From assembly GCA_947441105.1 (NCBI GenBank), contig CANESN010000010.1, positions 1-13,796 on the forward strand: a stretch of 13,796 nt of DNA. The letters are read 5' to 3'. Of this stretch, positions 6,700 to 13,796 are shown one piece after another. The stretch is from Micrococcales bacterium (lineage in GTDB: Bacteria; Actinomycetota; Actinomycetes; Actinomycetales; Microbacteriaceae). The position numbers and the translations under genes are program-made. The notes beneath the pieces were generated by a model. It did not search any database, was not told the DNA's origin, and saw nothing but the letters and a program-made list of their open reading frames with translations. Each line of letters starts with the position of its first letter. Position 1 is the stretch's first letter.

Positions 6700-6717
6700 T
6701 CGGCCAACGTTGGCCGA
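6700..6717. promoter_or_regulatory. 18-bp perfect palindrome in the leader of the sugar operon
   Basis: TCGGCCAACGTTGGCCGA is a perfect palindrome without spacer, downstream of the predicted transcription start and just before the ribosome binding site GAAAGGA (6722-6728). The central AACGTT recalls LacI-family operators, but the outer bases differ from the 6629 site. Its centre is 73 bp from that site's centre, close to seven helical turns. In RNA it could also form a short hairpin with a four-base loop near the 5' end. Confidence 0.6.
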
Positions 6718-6733
6718 TGTCGAAAGGAAAAAC

Positions 6734-8092
6734 ATGTCAACACTACGTCGTCGCGTAGTTGCTCTTGGAGCAACTGCTGTAGCGGCTACCTTGGTAATGG
6801 CCGGTTGCGCAAGCACCGAGACCGTAACCGAGGAGACCACTGCGACTGGATCTGACGCTTGTGCTGCTTACGAGGCCTACATGGGCAACGAGGGCACCGA
6901 GGTTGAGATCTACACCACCATCATCGACCCAGAAGCTTCACTCTTCATCGAGTCTTTCGCTGAGTTTGAGGACTGCACCGGCATCACCATCAACTGGAAC
7001 GGAACTCAGGAGTTTGAGGCTCAGATTTCTGTTCGCGTTGAGGGTGGCACCGCTCCTGACATTGCAATCTTCCCACAGCCTGGCCTATTGGCTAAGTTCG
7101 CTGGAAACGGCCTAGTTCCTGCAAACGATGCAACTTCTGCTTCGGTTGACGAGAACTACACCGCTGACTGGAAGACCTACGGCACCGTCGATGGCGTGTT
7201 CTACGGCTCTCCACTAGGCGCTAACGTGAAGTCCTTCGTTTGGTACTCACCAAAGACCTTCGCTGACAAGGGTTGGACCATTCCTACCACTTGGGACGAG
7301 CTACTAGCTCTATCTGACACCGTTGCTGCTGAGGGCTCTGTTCAGCCTTGGTGTGTTGGTTTCGGTTCCGGTGACGCTACCGGTTGGGTCGGAACTGACT
7401 GGATGGAAGACCTAATGCTTCGCTTCCAGGACGCTGCAACCTACGACCAGTGGGTATCTGGCGAGCTTCCATTCAACGACCCTAAGGTTGCTGAAGTTCT
7501 AGCTGAGGCTGGCAAGATCCTAAAGAACCCTGCTTACGTAGGCGATGTTGCTTCTATCGCTACCACCACCTTCCAGGAGGGTGGCGCTGGCCTAGTTGAC
7601 GGCAGCTGTGCAATGCACCGTCAGGCATCGTTCATCGGTGGCATCCTTGCTGCTGACTTCGGTGCAACCATCGTGTCCCCAGAGGACACCACCACTGAGG
7701 GTGGAATCACCACCTTCTACTTCCCAGGTGTTTCGGCTGACAACAAGCCTGCACTTGGTGGTGGCGAGTTCATTGGTATCTTCGCTGACCGTCCAGAGGT
7801 ACACGCTGTACAGCACTACCTAACCACTCCTGAGTGGAACAACAAGAAGGCAGCTCTTGGTGGCTGGTTCTCTGCAAACCTAGGTCTAGACACCGCTAAC
7901 GTTGCAGACCCAGTAAACAAGGTTGCAGTTGAGATCCTTCAGAACGCATCAACCTTCCGCTTCGATGGCTCCGACGTGATGCCAGCCGAGGTTGGAGCTG
8001 GTTCATTCTGGAAGGAAATGACTGCATGGGTAGCTGAGAACAAGTCTGACAAGGCTGTTCTAGACGCTATTTACGCAAGCTGGCCTTACTAA
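6734..8092 (+). CDS. Sugar ABC transporter binding lipoprotein, alpha-glucoside (AglE) type
   Basis: This extracytoplasmic solute-binding lipoprotein captures sugar for the two permeases that follow. The start is the ATG at 6734, behind GAAAGGA; a frame extension to a TTG at 6710 would spoil the signal peptide. From the ATG, RRR at 5-7, a hydrophobic core and lipobox LVMAGC (Cys25) follow, then an acidic Thr-rich linker. The mature protein (452 residues in all) shows TAPDIAIFPQPGLLAKFA (107-124), GTDWMEDLMLRF (220-231), CAMHRQASFIGG (292-303) and TFRFDGSDVMPAEVGAGSFW (408-426), features I recall from rhizobial alpha-glucoside-binding AglE proteins. Cys43, 81, 207 and 292 may form disulfides. 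Leucine codons are extremely skewed (15 of 25 CTA, none CTG), suggesting high expression. The exact sugar is inferred from family resemblance only. Confidence 0.92.
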   Translation: MSTLRRRVVALGATAVAATLVMAGCASTETVTEETTATGSDACAAYEAYMGNEGTEVEIYTTIIDPEASLFIESFAEFEDCTGITINWNGTQEFEAQISVRVEGGTAPDIAIFPQPGLLAKFAGNGLVPANDATSASVDENYTADWKTYGTVDGVFYGSPLGANVKSFVWYSPKTFADKGWTIPTTWDELLALSDTVAAEGSVQPWCVGFGSGDATGWVGTDWMEDLMLRFQDAATYDQWVSGELPFNDPKVAEVLAEAGKILKNPAYVGDVASIATTTFQEGGAGLVDGSCAMHRQASFIGGILAADFGATIVSPEDTTTEGGITTFYFPGVSADNKPALGGGEFIGIFADRPEVHAVQHYLTTPEWNNKKAALGGWFSANLGLDTANVADPVNKVAVEILQNASTFRFDGSDVMPAEVGAGSFWKEMTAWVAENKSDKAVLDAIYASWPY

Positions 8093-8123
8093 TAAGCCAC
8101 ACAGTTACAAATAGTTAAACAAG

Positions 8124-8160
8124 GCTGTGGGGCCTGCTAACGCAGGCCCCACAGCTCTTC
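8124..8160 (+). terminator. Strong hairpin between binding-protein and permease genes
   Basis: A perfect 14-bp stem pairs 8124-8137 with 8142-8155 around loop TAAC (8138-8141), followed by TCTTCTTC, only weakly T-rich. It lies 31 bases after the binding-protein stop and 29 before the permease start. It is probably a partial terminator or 3' stability hairpin that lets the binding protein be made in excess of the permeases, as is known for other binding-protein operons. Confidence 0.8.
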
Positions 8161-8184
8161 TTCAAAGGTTGTTAGGATTCGCTA

Positions 8185-9195
8185 ATGTTCACACTGGCAC
8201 TTCACGCGGCGAGGAAAACCCCCGCGGACATCATTGCGGAAAACTTCTCCCTTTTAGCCCTGGCTCTATTGAGCTTCGGAGCTGTCATCTTTTTGTTCTT
8301 TCTTCTCGCATCTCGCACTTCGGTAAAGACCCAAGAATGGTTGAAATACCTGGTCTTCCTTGTGCCATCGATTTTGCTTTTGGTAGTCGGCTTGATCTAT
8401 CCGGCTATTCGCACCCTGATTCTTGCCTTTATGGACAAAGAAGCTGAAACCTTCGTAGGTTTTGACAATTTCATCTGGGCCTTCACTATCCCAGAAATCA
8501 CCGTGGTGCTTGCCAACACAGCTATCTGGGTGGTTACCGCCCCAATTCTTTCCACAGTGATTGGTTTGGCCATTGCCTACATGACCGACCGCATGAAGCG
8601 CCCGGCAGCTATCAAGTCGCTGATCTTTATGCCGATGGCTATTTCTTTTGTGGGCGCCGGCATTATTTGGAAGTTTGTTTACAACTATCAACCAAACGAC
8701 AACAAGCCGGACATCGGTTTGCTATCTGCGATTTTCAAGGGATTTGGTCTAACCCCGCCCAACTGGTTGCTTGAAGCGCCGCTGAACTCCTTCTTGCTGA
8801 TCGTTGTAATGATTTGGATTCAGACCGGATTTGCCATGGTCGTGCTATCTGCAGCACTCAAGAACATCCCTGACGAGGTGGTTGAGGCCGCCATGTTGGA
8901 TGGCGCAGCTCCTTGGAAGCGCTTCTACTTGGTTTCGGTGCCCATGATTCGTGCGACCATCGTGGTGGTGCTAACCACAATCACGATTGGAACCCTGAAG
9001 GTCTTCGACATCGTAAGAACGATGACCGGTGGAAACTTCCAAACCAACGTAATCGCGAACGAGATGTATTCGCAGGCCTTCAGGCAGATGAACTTTGGAC
9101 GAGGCTCTGCTTTGGCGATCATTCTTTTCGTGGCGATCGTTCCAATCATCATCTACAACATTCGACAACTGCGCCTCGAGAGGACGGAAAGATAA
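8185..9195 (+). CDS. Sugar ABC transporter permease, AglF type
   Basis: This inner-membrane permease (336 residues) pairs with the next gene product to form the channel. Hydrophobic segments lie near 21-43, 52-75, 108-131, 145-165, 201-225, 255-272 and 308-325. An N-terminal helix precedes the usual MalF-type core, which starts near FLVPSILLLVVGLIYPAIRTL (58-78). The cytoplasmic EAA loop that contacts the ATPase reads IPDEVVEAAMLDGAAPWKRF (228-247), with the conserved Glu-Ala-Ala and Gly240. The periplasmic stretch YNYQPNDNKPDIGLLSAI is typical of alpha-glucoside permeases as I recall them. The start ATG at 8185 follows AGGA (8174-8177) by seven bases. The stop overlaps the next start (TAATG), implying translational coupling. 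Confidence 0.92.
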   Translation: MFTLALHAARKTPADIIAENFSLLALALLSFGAVIFLFFLLASRTSVKTQEWLKYLVFLVPSILLLVVGLIYPAIRTLILAFMDKEAETFVGFDNFIWAFTIPEITVVLANTAIWVVTAPILSTVIGLAIAYMTDRMKRPAAIKSLIFMPMAISFVGAGIIWKFVYNYQPNDNKPDIGLLSAIFKGFGLTPPNWLLEAPLNSFLLIVVMIWIQTGFAMVVLSAALKNIPDEVVEAAMLDGAAPWKRFYLVSVPMIRATIVVVLTTITIGTLKVFDIVRTMTGGNFQTNVIANEMYSQAFRQMNFGRGSALAIILFVAIVPIIIYNIRQLRLERTER

Positions 9196-10121
9196 TGACC
9201 TCTCTAATAAATAAGTCACTTGTAAAGTCAAAGGCCAAGAACGTTTTCTCTTCCCCTTGGGCAGCCCTAGGCGCATGGATTATTGCGATTCTGTGGACCA
9301 TCCCAACATTCGGTCTGCTTGTCACTTCGATTCGTCCAGAAAAAGACATCAACAACTCAGGTTGGTGGACTTTCTTTGTAAATCCAAACATTTCTTTTGA
9401 GAACTACCAGCAGGTGTTGTTCGAGGGGTCTACCACCAACCCACCGCTCTACCAGTTCTTTTTCAACTCGCTAGCGGTAACACTTCCGGCGGTAATCTTC
9501 CCAATTACCTTGGCGGTATTTGCGGCCTACGCTTTGGCATGGTTTGAATTCAAGGGAAGAGATTTCATCTTCTTCTCAATCTTTGCGCTGCAGGTTATTC
9601 CGCTGCAGTTGACTTTGATCCCGCTACTTCAGCTGTTCGCAAAGGGCCTAGTAATTGGCGATGTGACCATCATTCCGGACCTAAACATCACCGGAACCTA
9701 CATCCCTATTTGGGTCGCACACACCATCTTTGGTTTGCCAATGGCGATCTTCTTGCTGCACAACTTCCTACGTCAAATCCCTCGTGAATTGATTGAAGCT
9801 GCTCGAGTCGATGGTGCTGGGTGGTTCACGCTGTTTTCGAAGATCGTTCTTCCACTTTCGGTACCGGCGATTGCATCTTTTGCAATCTTCCAATTCCTTT
9901 GGGTATGGAACGACCTATTGGTAGGTCTGACATTCGGAGGTGGCGCGAAAGAGGTTGCACCGATGACCATTCGTCTTGCTGAGATGGTTGGAACCAGAGG
10001 GTCCGGCTGGGAGCTATTGACTGCCGGTGCCTTTGTTTCGATTGTTGTTCCGCTGATTGTGTTCTTCTCGCTGCAGCGTTACTTCGTAAGAGGTTTGCTG
10101 GCTGGATCGGTTAAGGGTTAG
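9195..10121 (+). CDS. Sugar ABC transporter permease, AglG type
   Basis: The second permease has 308 residues from the ATG at 9195, which overlaps the previous stop by one base and is preceded by GGAAAG. The frame is open farther upstream, to about 8913, but that part lies inside the first permease gene and is not protein-like. Expected helices lie near 23-45, 90-112, 121-146, 166-189, 219-240 and 277-300. The EAA loop is IPRELIEAARVDGAGWFTLF (195-214). ASFAIFQFLWVWNDLLVGL (227-245) is a strong signature of MalG/AglG-type carbohydrate permeases. No ATP-binding gene follows, so the pair probably uses a shared ATPase (MsiK/UgpC type) encoded elsewhere, as is common in Actinobacteria. The operon ends against a convergent tRNA gene. 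Confidence 0.92.
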   Translation: MTSLINKSLVKSKAKNVFSSPWAALGAWIIAILWTIPTFGLLVTSIRPEKDINNSGWWTFFVNPNISFENYQQVLFEGSTTNPPLYQFFFNSLAVTLPAVIFPITLAVFAAYALAWFEFKGRDFIFFSIFALQVIPLQLTLIPLLQLFAKGLVIGDVTIIPDLNITGTYIPIWVAHTIFGLPMAIFLLHNFLRQIPRELIEAARVDGAGWFTLFSKIVLPLSVPAIASFAIFQFLWVWNDLLVGLTFGGGAKEVAPMTIRLAEMVGTRGSGWELLTAGAFVSIVVPLIVFFSLQRYFVRGLLAGSVKG

Positions 10122-10128
10122 CCAAAAG

Positions 10129-10200
10129 CGCCCCTAGCAGGATTCGAACCTGCGCTCCCGCCTCCGGAGGGCGGTGCTCTATCCCCTGAGCTATAGAGGC
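10129..10200 (-). tRNA. tRNA-Arg (CCG)
   Basis: Read on the minus strand, the acceptor strands GCCTCTA and TAGGGGC pair fully (one G-T wobble) with discriminator G. The D arm contains GCTC...GAGC, the anticodon stem CCGCC/GGCGG encloses CTCCGGA (anticodon CCG, reading CGG), and the T arm is GCAGG-TTCGAAT-CCTGC. CCA is not encoded. The 3' end is only seven bases from the stop of the convergent permease gene, and the tRNA is divergent from argS, whose enzyme charges it. Confidence 0.95.
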
Positions 10201-10212
10201 GGGGACGAATCC

Positions 10213-10218
10213 AGCCTA
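10213..10218 (-). promoter_or_regulatory. Candidate -10 of tRNA-Arg
   Basis: The complement reads TAGGCT, the same hexamer proposed for pncB, and predicts a start about six bases before the mature tRNA. No convincing -35 is seen at 17-18 bases. Confidence 0.3.
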
Positions 10219-10279
10219 GCATCGGCAAAGTTTTTAGCTATTCGCCGACTTGGGTTTCAACCATCTGGCGAAAGCGCTC

Positions 10280-10309
10280 TTCGATTCCAAGGCCTTGCAC
10301 GGGTATGAT
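10280..10309 (+). promoter_or_regulatory. Candidate promoter of argS-lysA-hom
   Basis: TTCGAT (10280-10285) and TATGAT (10304-10309) are 18 bases apart; the -10 differs from consensus at one position. The leader to the GTG at 10370 would be about 54 bases and includes AAGGA (10353-10357) and AGG (10361-10363) as possible ribosome binding sequences. The rest of 10201-10369 shows no gene. Confidence 0.45.
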
Positions 10310-10369
10310 TTATGTTCACCGCCGAAATCAATCTCGTCGGTTGCCATACCCTAAGGAACTAGGTCCAAA

Positions 10370-12025
10370 GTGACTCCCAACCAGCTTTCGGAAGCCATTG
10401 TTGCTGCATTGCGCGCACTGGTTGCCGCTGGCTCTTTGGAGCTGGAAGTTCCAAGCGAGGCAGTGGTCGAAAGACCAAAAAACCGTGAGCACGGAGACTG
10501 GGCAACTAATGTCGCCATGCAACTTGGCGCTAAGGCTGGTTTGAAGCCGCGAGACTTCGCCGAACTATTGGCTTCAGAGCTTCAAAAAAGCGCAGGGATC
10601 GAAAAGGTTGAAATCGCAGGCCCTGGCTTCATAAATCTTTTTGTCTCAGACTCCGCAGCCGGCGAGCTTGCCCGCGAGATAGTCATGGCAGGAGCAAGTT
10701 TTGGTCGAGGCGTTGAGTATCAGGGCCTCAAGATAAATCTTGAATTTGTTTCTGCCAATCCAACCGGACCAATCCACCTGGGTGGCACCCGTTGGGCTGC
10801 GGTCGGGGATTCACTTGCGCGAGTGTTTGAGTTTGTTGGCGCAGAGGTAACTCGCGAGTATTACTTCAATGACCACGGTGCTCAGATCGATCGTTTTGCG
10901 CGTTCACTACTTGCGGCGGCTAAGAATGAACCAGCTCCCGAGGATGGTTACTCAGGGGCATACATCCAGGAGATTGCTGCTCGCGTTTTGGCCGAGACGG
11001 CGGAAGAAATCTTGTCTTTGCCGGATGATCAAGCCCAAGAGAAGTTCCGCGCTGCTGGTGTTGAACTTATGTTCCAGCAGATCAGAGAGTCACTGCACGA
11101 ATTCGGCGTTGACTTTGATGTCTACTTCCATGAGAACTCGCTCTATGAATCCAAGGCCGTTGAGCGTTCGATTGAGCGCCTCCGTGAGATGGGCCACATC
11201 TTCGAAGAAGACGGTGCTATTTGGCTTCGATCCACAGCCTTTGGAGACGATAGAGATCGCGTAATCATTAAAAGCGACGGAGACGCCGCATACATTGCCG
11301 GCGACATCGCCTACTACCAGGACAAGCGCTCAAGAGGCTTTGACCGCTGCATCTATATGCTCGGTGCAGATCACCACGGTTACGTGCCTCGAATGATGGC
11401 GCTTTGTGCTGCGTTTGGCGATAAGCCAGGTGAAAACATGGAGATTCTGATTGGCCAGATGGTGAACCTTGTTCGCGGTGGCGAGCCGGTGCGAATGTCC
11501 AAGCGTGCAGGAACCGTGGTGACCATGGAAGACCTAGTGGATGTGGTCGGTGTTGACGCCGCTCGCTATGCCCTTGCTCGTTCGTCGATTAACTCTTCAC
11601 TCGATGTTGATCTTGAGCAGCTCACCAAAAAGACCAATGACAACCCAGTTTTCTATGTCCAGTACGCTCACGCCAGAACCAAGCAGGTTGCCAAGAATGC
11701 GGTGTCGCTCGGGGTGGATGACTCGGAATTTGACCCTGCGCTATTGAGCCACGAAGCAGAAGCAGAACTTTTGGCAAACCTAAGTGAATTCCCGCGGGTT
11801 GTTGCTCAGGCGGCTCAGTTCCGCGAACCTCACCGCATTGCAAGGTACATTGAAGTGGTGGCTGGAAGTTACCACCGCTGGTATGACAACTGCCGAGTCA
11901 CTCCATTGGGCGGGCAAGAAGTTGAGAGTGTTCACCGCACCAGGCTTTGGCTAAACAACGCGGCCAGCATTGTGCTTGGCAACGGGTTGGCACTTTTAGG
12001 CGTATCTGCTCCGGAGAGGATGTAA
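10370..12025 (+). CDS. argS: Arginyl-tRNA synthetase
   Basis: ArgRS attaches arginine to tRNA-Arg. The 551 residues have the family's three parts: the N-terminal tRNA-binding domain (about 1-95, with [12 protein letters not shown] at 39-50), the class I catalytic domain with the HIGH-like HLGG (136-139) inside [18 protein letters not shown], and the KMSKS-like RMSKR (375-379), then the helical anticodon-binding DALR domain (about 425-551, with [11 protein letters not shown] at 430-440). [11 protein letters not shown] (332-342) is also typical. The GTG at 10370 gives the usual MTPxQLSEAI start; AGG six bases upstream could serve as ribosome binding site. lysA begins three bases after the start of its stop codon region, so the two are one operon, matching the argS-lysA order of other Actinobacteria. 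Confidence 0.97.
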   Translation: MTPNQLSEAIVAALRALVAAGSLELEVPSEAVVERPKNREHGDWATNVAMQLGAKAGLKPRDFAELLASELQKSAGIEKVEIAGPGFINLFVSDSAAGELAREIVMAGASFGRGVEYQGLKINLEFVSANPTGPIHLGGTRWAAVGDSLARVFEFVGAEVTREYYFNDHGAQIDRFARSLLAAAKNEPAPEDGYSGAYIQEIAARVLAETAEEILSLPDDQAQEKFRAAGVELMFQQIRESLHEFGVDFDVYFHENSLYESKAVERSIERLREMGHIFEEDGAIWLRSTAFGDDRDRVIIKSDGDAAYIAGDIAYYQDKRSRGFDRCIYMLGADHHGYVPRMMALCAAFGDKPGENMEILIGQMVNLVRGGEPVRMSKRAGTVVTMEDLVDVVGVDAARYALARSSINSSLDVDLEQLTKKTNDNPVFYVQYAHARTKQVAKNAVSLGVDDSEFDPALLSHEAEAELLANLSEFPRVVAQAAQFREPHRIARYIEVVAGSYHRWYDNCRVTPLGGQEVESVHRTRLWLNNAASIVLGNGLALLGVSAPERM

Positions 12026-12027
12026 GG

Positions 12028-13431
12028 GTGAAGAATCCACTTGCTCCTCAATGGTTAGTTGCGCCAGCCGATCTCAATGTCATTGATGCCCGAATTTGGC
12101 CGAGGACCGCAAAGCGCAATAGCCACGGTGAATTGACTATTGGCGATGTATCGGTGTCGGCCCTGATGCGCCAGTATGGCTCACCACTTTACGTTGTGGA
12201 CCAAGAGGACTTTGAAACCACTCTGCTTTACATCAAACGAGCCTTTAGCGATGCCGCCAACAAAATCGGCACCACCGCAAAGCTTTACTACGCATCCAAG
12301 TCCCTACTCACCGCAGAGGTGGTTCGCTGGGTAATCGATGCCGGTTTGTCGGTAGATGTATCAACCGGTGGAGAGCTTGCCGTTGCCTTGGCGGCGGGAG
12401 CCAAAGGCGAGCGCCTGGGACTTCACGGAAACAACAAGTCGCTGGTGGAAATCGGCAAGGCGATCGCCTCCGATGTTGCTGTCATTGTTATTGACTCTGA
12501 GCTCGAGATTGAGCGAATTGCTGCTGTTGCGTCAGCAGCTGGAAAGACTCAGGCGGTAAGGCTTCGTGTCAACTCTGGTGTTCACGCTCACACTCACGAG
12601 CACCTTGCCACCGCAAGAGAAGACCAAAAGTTTGGCGTCGCGCTCAGCGATGTTGAGGAACTAGTTGGCAAGATTCGCTCCTTCTCGAACCTTCGCTTTC
12701 TTGGACTTCACTCCCACATCGGCTCGCAGATTTTTGTGGTGGATGGGTTTGTTGCCGCAGCCGAAAGACTGCTCGATGTCCATGCTCAGCTGCTAAAAAC
12801 TGGTGATGTTCCAGAGCTGAATCTCGGTGGTGGATTTGGCATTGCCTATACCGAGGCGGATAAGCCACTGGGCATTGCCGATATGGCAACCCGAATCATG
12901 CAGGCGGTTGCTGCTAAGTGCAGCGCTTTGGGAATTGCGGTTCCCAAGTTGGCTTTTGAACCGGGCCGAATCATTTCGGGACCGGCGGGAATCACGCTTT
13001 ACTCGGTTGGAACCATCAAGGATGTAACTGTCTCTGAGCAGGGCATGGGCGCAACCCGCAAGTACGTAAGCGTCGATGGCGGCATGAGCGATAACGCAAG
13101 ACCTGCGCTCTACCAAGCCGAGTACTCCGCCATGCTGGCATCCAGAGTCACCTCGGCAACTCCGGCACTGGTGAGGGTCGTGGGTAAGCACTGTGAGTCT
13201 GGTGACATCGTCGTAAGACACGATTATCTACCTTCGGATATTGCGGTAAACGATGTTTTGGCGGTAGCGGCAACCGGTGCCTACTGTTTCTCGCTTTCTT
13301 CAAATTACAACTTCCTAACCCGACCAGCCATGGTTGCGGTCAAGGGCGGCAAGAGTTCGCTTTTGATTCGGGCGGAGACAGAGAATGACCTGCTAAGCCG
13401 CGACGCCGGTATTAGCCAAGGAAAGGCATAG
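12028..13431 (+). CDS. lysA: Diaminopimelate decarboxylase
   Basis: LysA decarboxylates meso-diaminopimelate to L-lysine, the last step of lysine synthesis, using PLP in an alanine-racemase-like barrel. The 467 residues show YYASKSLL (88-95, PLP Lys91), SVDVSTGGEL (108-117), HGNNKS (133-138), LHSHIGSQ (227-234), NLGGGFGIAY (265-274), EPGRIISGPAG (311-321), VDGGMSDNARPALY (349-362) and GKHCESGD (386-393, catalytic Cys389). The frame extends upstream into argS as far as 11947, but the GTG at 12028 is chosen because GGAGAGGA (12012-12019) is well placed and MKNPLAPQWL is a plausible start. It follows argS by two bases and is followed by hom after two, so all three are coupled. Confidence 0.96.
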   Translation: MKNPLAPQWLVAPADLNVIDARIWPRTAKRNSHGELTIGDVSVSALMRQYGSPLYVVDQEDFETTLLYIKRAFSDAANKIGTTAKLYYASKSLLTAEVVRWVIDAGLSVDVSTGGELAVALAAGAKGERLGLHGNNKSLVEIGKAIASDVAVIVIDSELEIERIAAVASAAGKTQAVRLRVNSGVHAHTHEHLATAREDQKFGVALSDVEELVGKIRSFSNLRFLGLHSHIGSQIFVVDGFVAAAERLLDVHAQLLKTGDVPELNLGGGFGIAYTEADKPLGIADMATRIMQAVAAKCSALGIAVPKLAFEPGRIISGPAGITLYSVGTIKDVTVSEQGMGATRKYVSVDGGMSDNARPALYQAEYSAMLASRVTSATPALVRVVGKHCESGDIVVRHDYLPSDIAVNDVLAVAATGAYCFSLSSNYNFLTRPAMVAVKGGKSSLLIRAETENDLLSRDAGISQGKA

Positions 13432-13433
13432 CC

Positions 13434-13796
13434 ATGGAAATCGCTTATCGCCCAATTCGAATTGCACTTTTAGGTGCCGGATCAGTCGGCTCCCAGGTCG
13501 CAAGACTCTTGATCGAGAACCGTGACGAGTTAGCCCAGCGCGTTGGTGCGGACCTTGAACTAGTTGGCATTGCGGTCCGTAATTTGGACTCCGCGAGAAA
13601 CGGCAATCTGCCTAAGGAACTGCTGACCCTCGATGCCGAAGCGCTTATAAAGGCAGCAGACATCGTTATCGAGCTCATCGGTGGCATTGAGCCAGCCAAG
13701 AGCTACATCACCCTGGCATTGAACTCTGGTGCGGACGTAATCACCGCAAATAAGGCTCTTATCGCCGCACACGGAACTGAGTTGTTTGACCTGGCC
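13434..13796 (+). CDS. hom: Homoserine dehydrogenase, N-terminal part (3' end outside window)
   Basis: Only the first 121 residues are present; the frame is open to the window's end. The product reduces aspartate semialdehyde to homoserine, the branch leading to threonine and methionine. The Rossmann motif IALLGAGSVGSQVA (10-23) begins the NAD(P) domain, and ELIGGIEPAKSYITLAL (80-96) followed by DVITANKALIAAHG (101-114) is the family signature, with Lys107 of the TANK motif. The ATG at 13434 follows AAGGAAAGG (13418-13426) by seven bases. It lies two bases after lysA. By analogy with other Actinobacteria, thrC and thrB may follow outside the window. Confidence 0.95.
   Translation, partial: MEIAYRPIRIALLGAGSVGSQVARLLIENRDELAQRVGADLELVGIAVRNLDSARNGNLPKELLTLDAEALIKAADIVIELIGGIEPAKSYITLALNSGADVITANKALIAAHGTELFDLA

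Noticed and set aside
6710..6733. TTG start for the binding protein
   Set aside because: It would run through the ribosome binding site and palindrome and put acidic residues before the signal peptide; the ATG at 6734 is the clear start.
6551..6733. Riboswitch in the leader of the sugar operon
   Set aside because: Only a short palindrome is present downstream of the predicted start; the leader of about 48 bases is too short for known aptamer classes and no conserved motif was recognised.
8266..8691. 141-codon open frame on the minus strand inside the first permease gene
   Set aside because: It is antisense to a clear permease; the His/Asn/Lys-rich product reflects the complement of hydrophobic codons.
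8913..9194. N-terminal extension of the second permease
   Set aside because: The extension overlaps the first permease in another frame, is not membrane-like, and the ATG at 9195 has a good ribosome binding site and a TAATG overlap.
6734..10200. Sugar operon as a mobile island integrated at tRNA-Arg
   Set aside because: A tRNA gene sits at one edge, but I see no integrase and no duplicated tRNA 3' end near 6551-6733.
11947..12027. Upstream start of lysA inside argS
   Set aside because: The added 27 residues are encoded within the conserved end of argS; the GTG at 12028 has a proper ribosome binding site.
1..13796. CRISPR array, insertion sequence, toxin-antitoxin or defence genes
   Set aside because: No regularly spaced repeats, transposase-like product or terminal inverted repeats were seen, and every long frame has a housekeeping, transport or single orphan assignment.

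Overview
This window looks like a chromosomal segment of a small-genome actinobacterium, most likely a freshwater planktonic member of the Microbacteriaceae (the Rhodoluna/Aquiluna type). The grounds are: actinobacterial families (UPF0182, DUF3039), the actinobacterial orders pncB..murI-rph-rdgB and argS-lysA-hom, moderate base composition (judged by eye, not computed), very short intergenic gaps and frequent GTG starts. The species call is inference. All major coding space is accounted for; no gap without a gene exceeds about 180 bases. I see no phage, transposon, CRISPR or defence system, and no clearly undescribed multi-gene system.

Layout. (1) 1-750: the 3' end of a UPF0182 membrane-protein gene, an initiator tRNA-fMet gene and a strong intrinsic terminator. 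(2) 792-3113: an orphan exported protein with a possible PKD-like fold, a membrane-anchored HtrA-type serine protease with a PDZ domain, and a small DUF3039 protein with a probable zinc site. (3) 3106-6550: pncB (NAD salvage) on the minus strand, divergent from murI-rph-rdgB (peptidoglycan D-glutamate, tRNA 3' trimming, nucleotide-pool cleaning), which overlap end to end. (4) 6551-10121: a sugar-uptake operon of the alpha-glucoside (AglE-F-G) type: lipoprotein binding protein plus two permeases, no ATPase. Its promoter region carries a LacI-family operator match and an 18-bp palindrome, and a 14-bp hairpin sits between the binding-protein and permease genes. (5) 10129-13796: tRNA-Arg(CCG) on the minus strand, then argS-lysA-hom, the arginyl-tRNA synthetase and aspartate-family amino-acid operon; hom runs off the window.

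The most interesting signals are regulatory. Three starts (792, 4380 minus, 4421) each lie exactly six bases after a TANNNT hexamer and lack a well-placed ribosome binding site, suggesting leaderless transcripts. Two of them share a 40-bp divergent region in which each -10 falls in the other promoter's -35 zone. The binding-protein gene has very biased leucine codons (15 of 25 CTA, none CTG). Compared with the order I recall for Mycobacterium tuberculosis, the pncB-murI-rph interval has lost clpS and several other genes.
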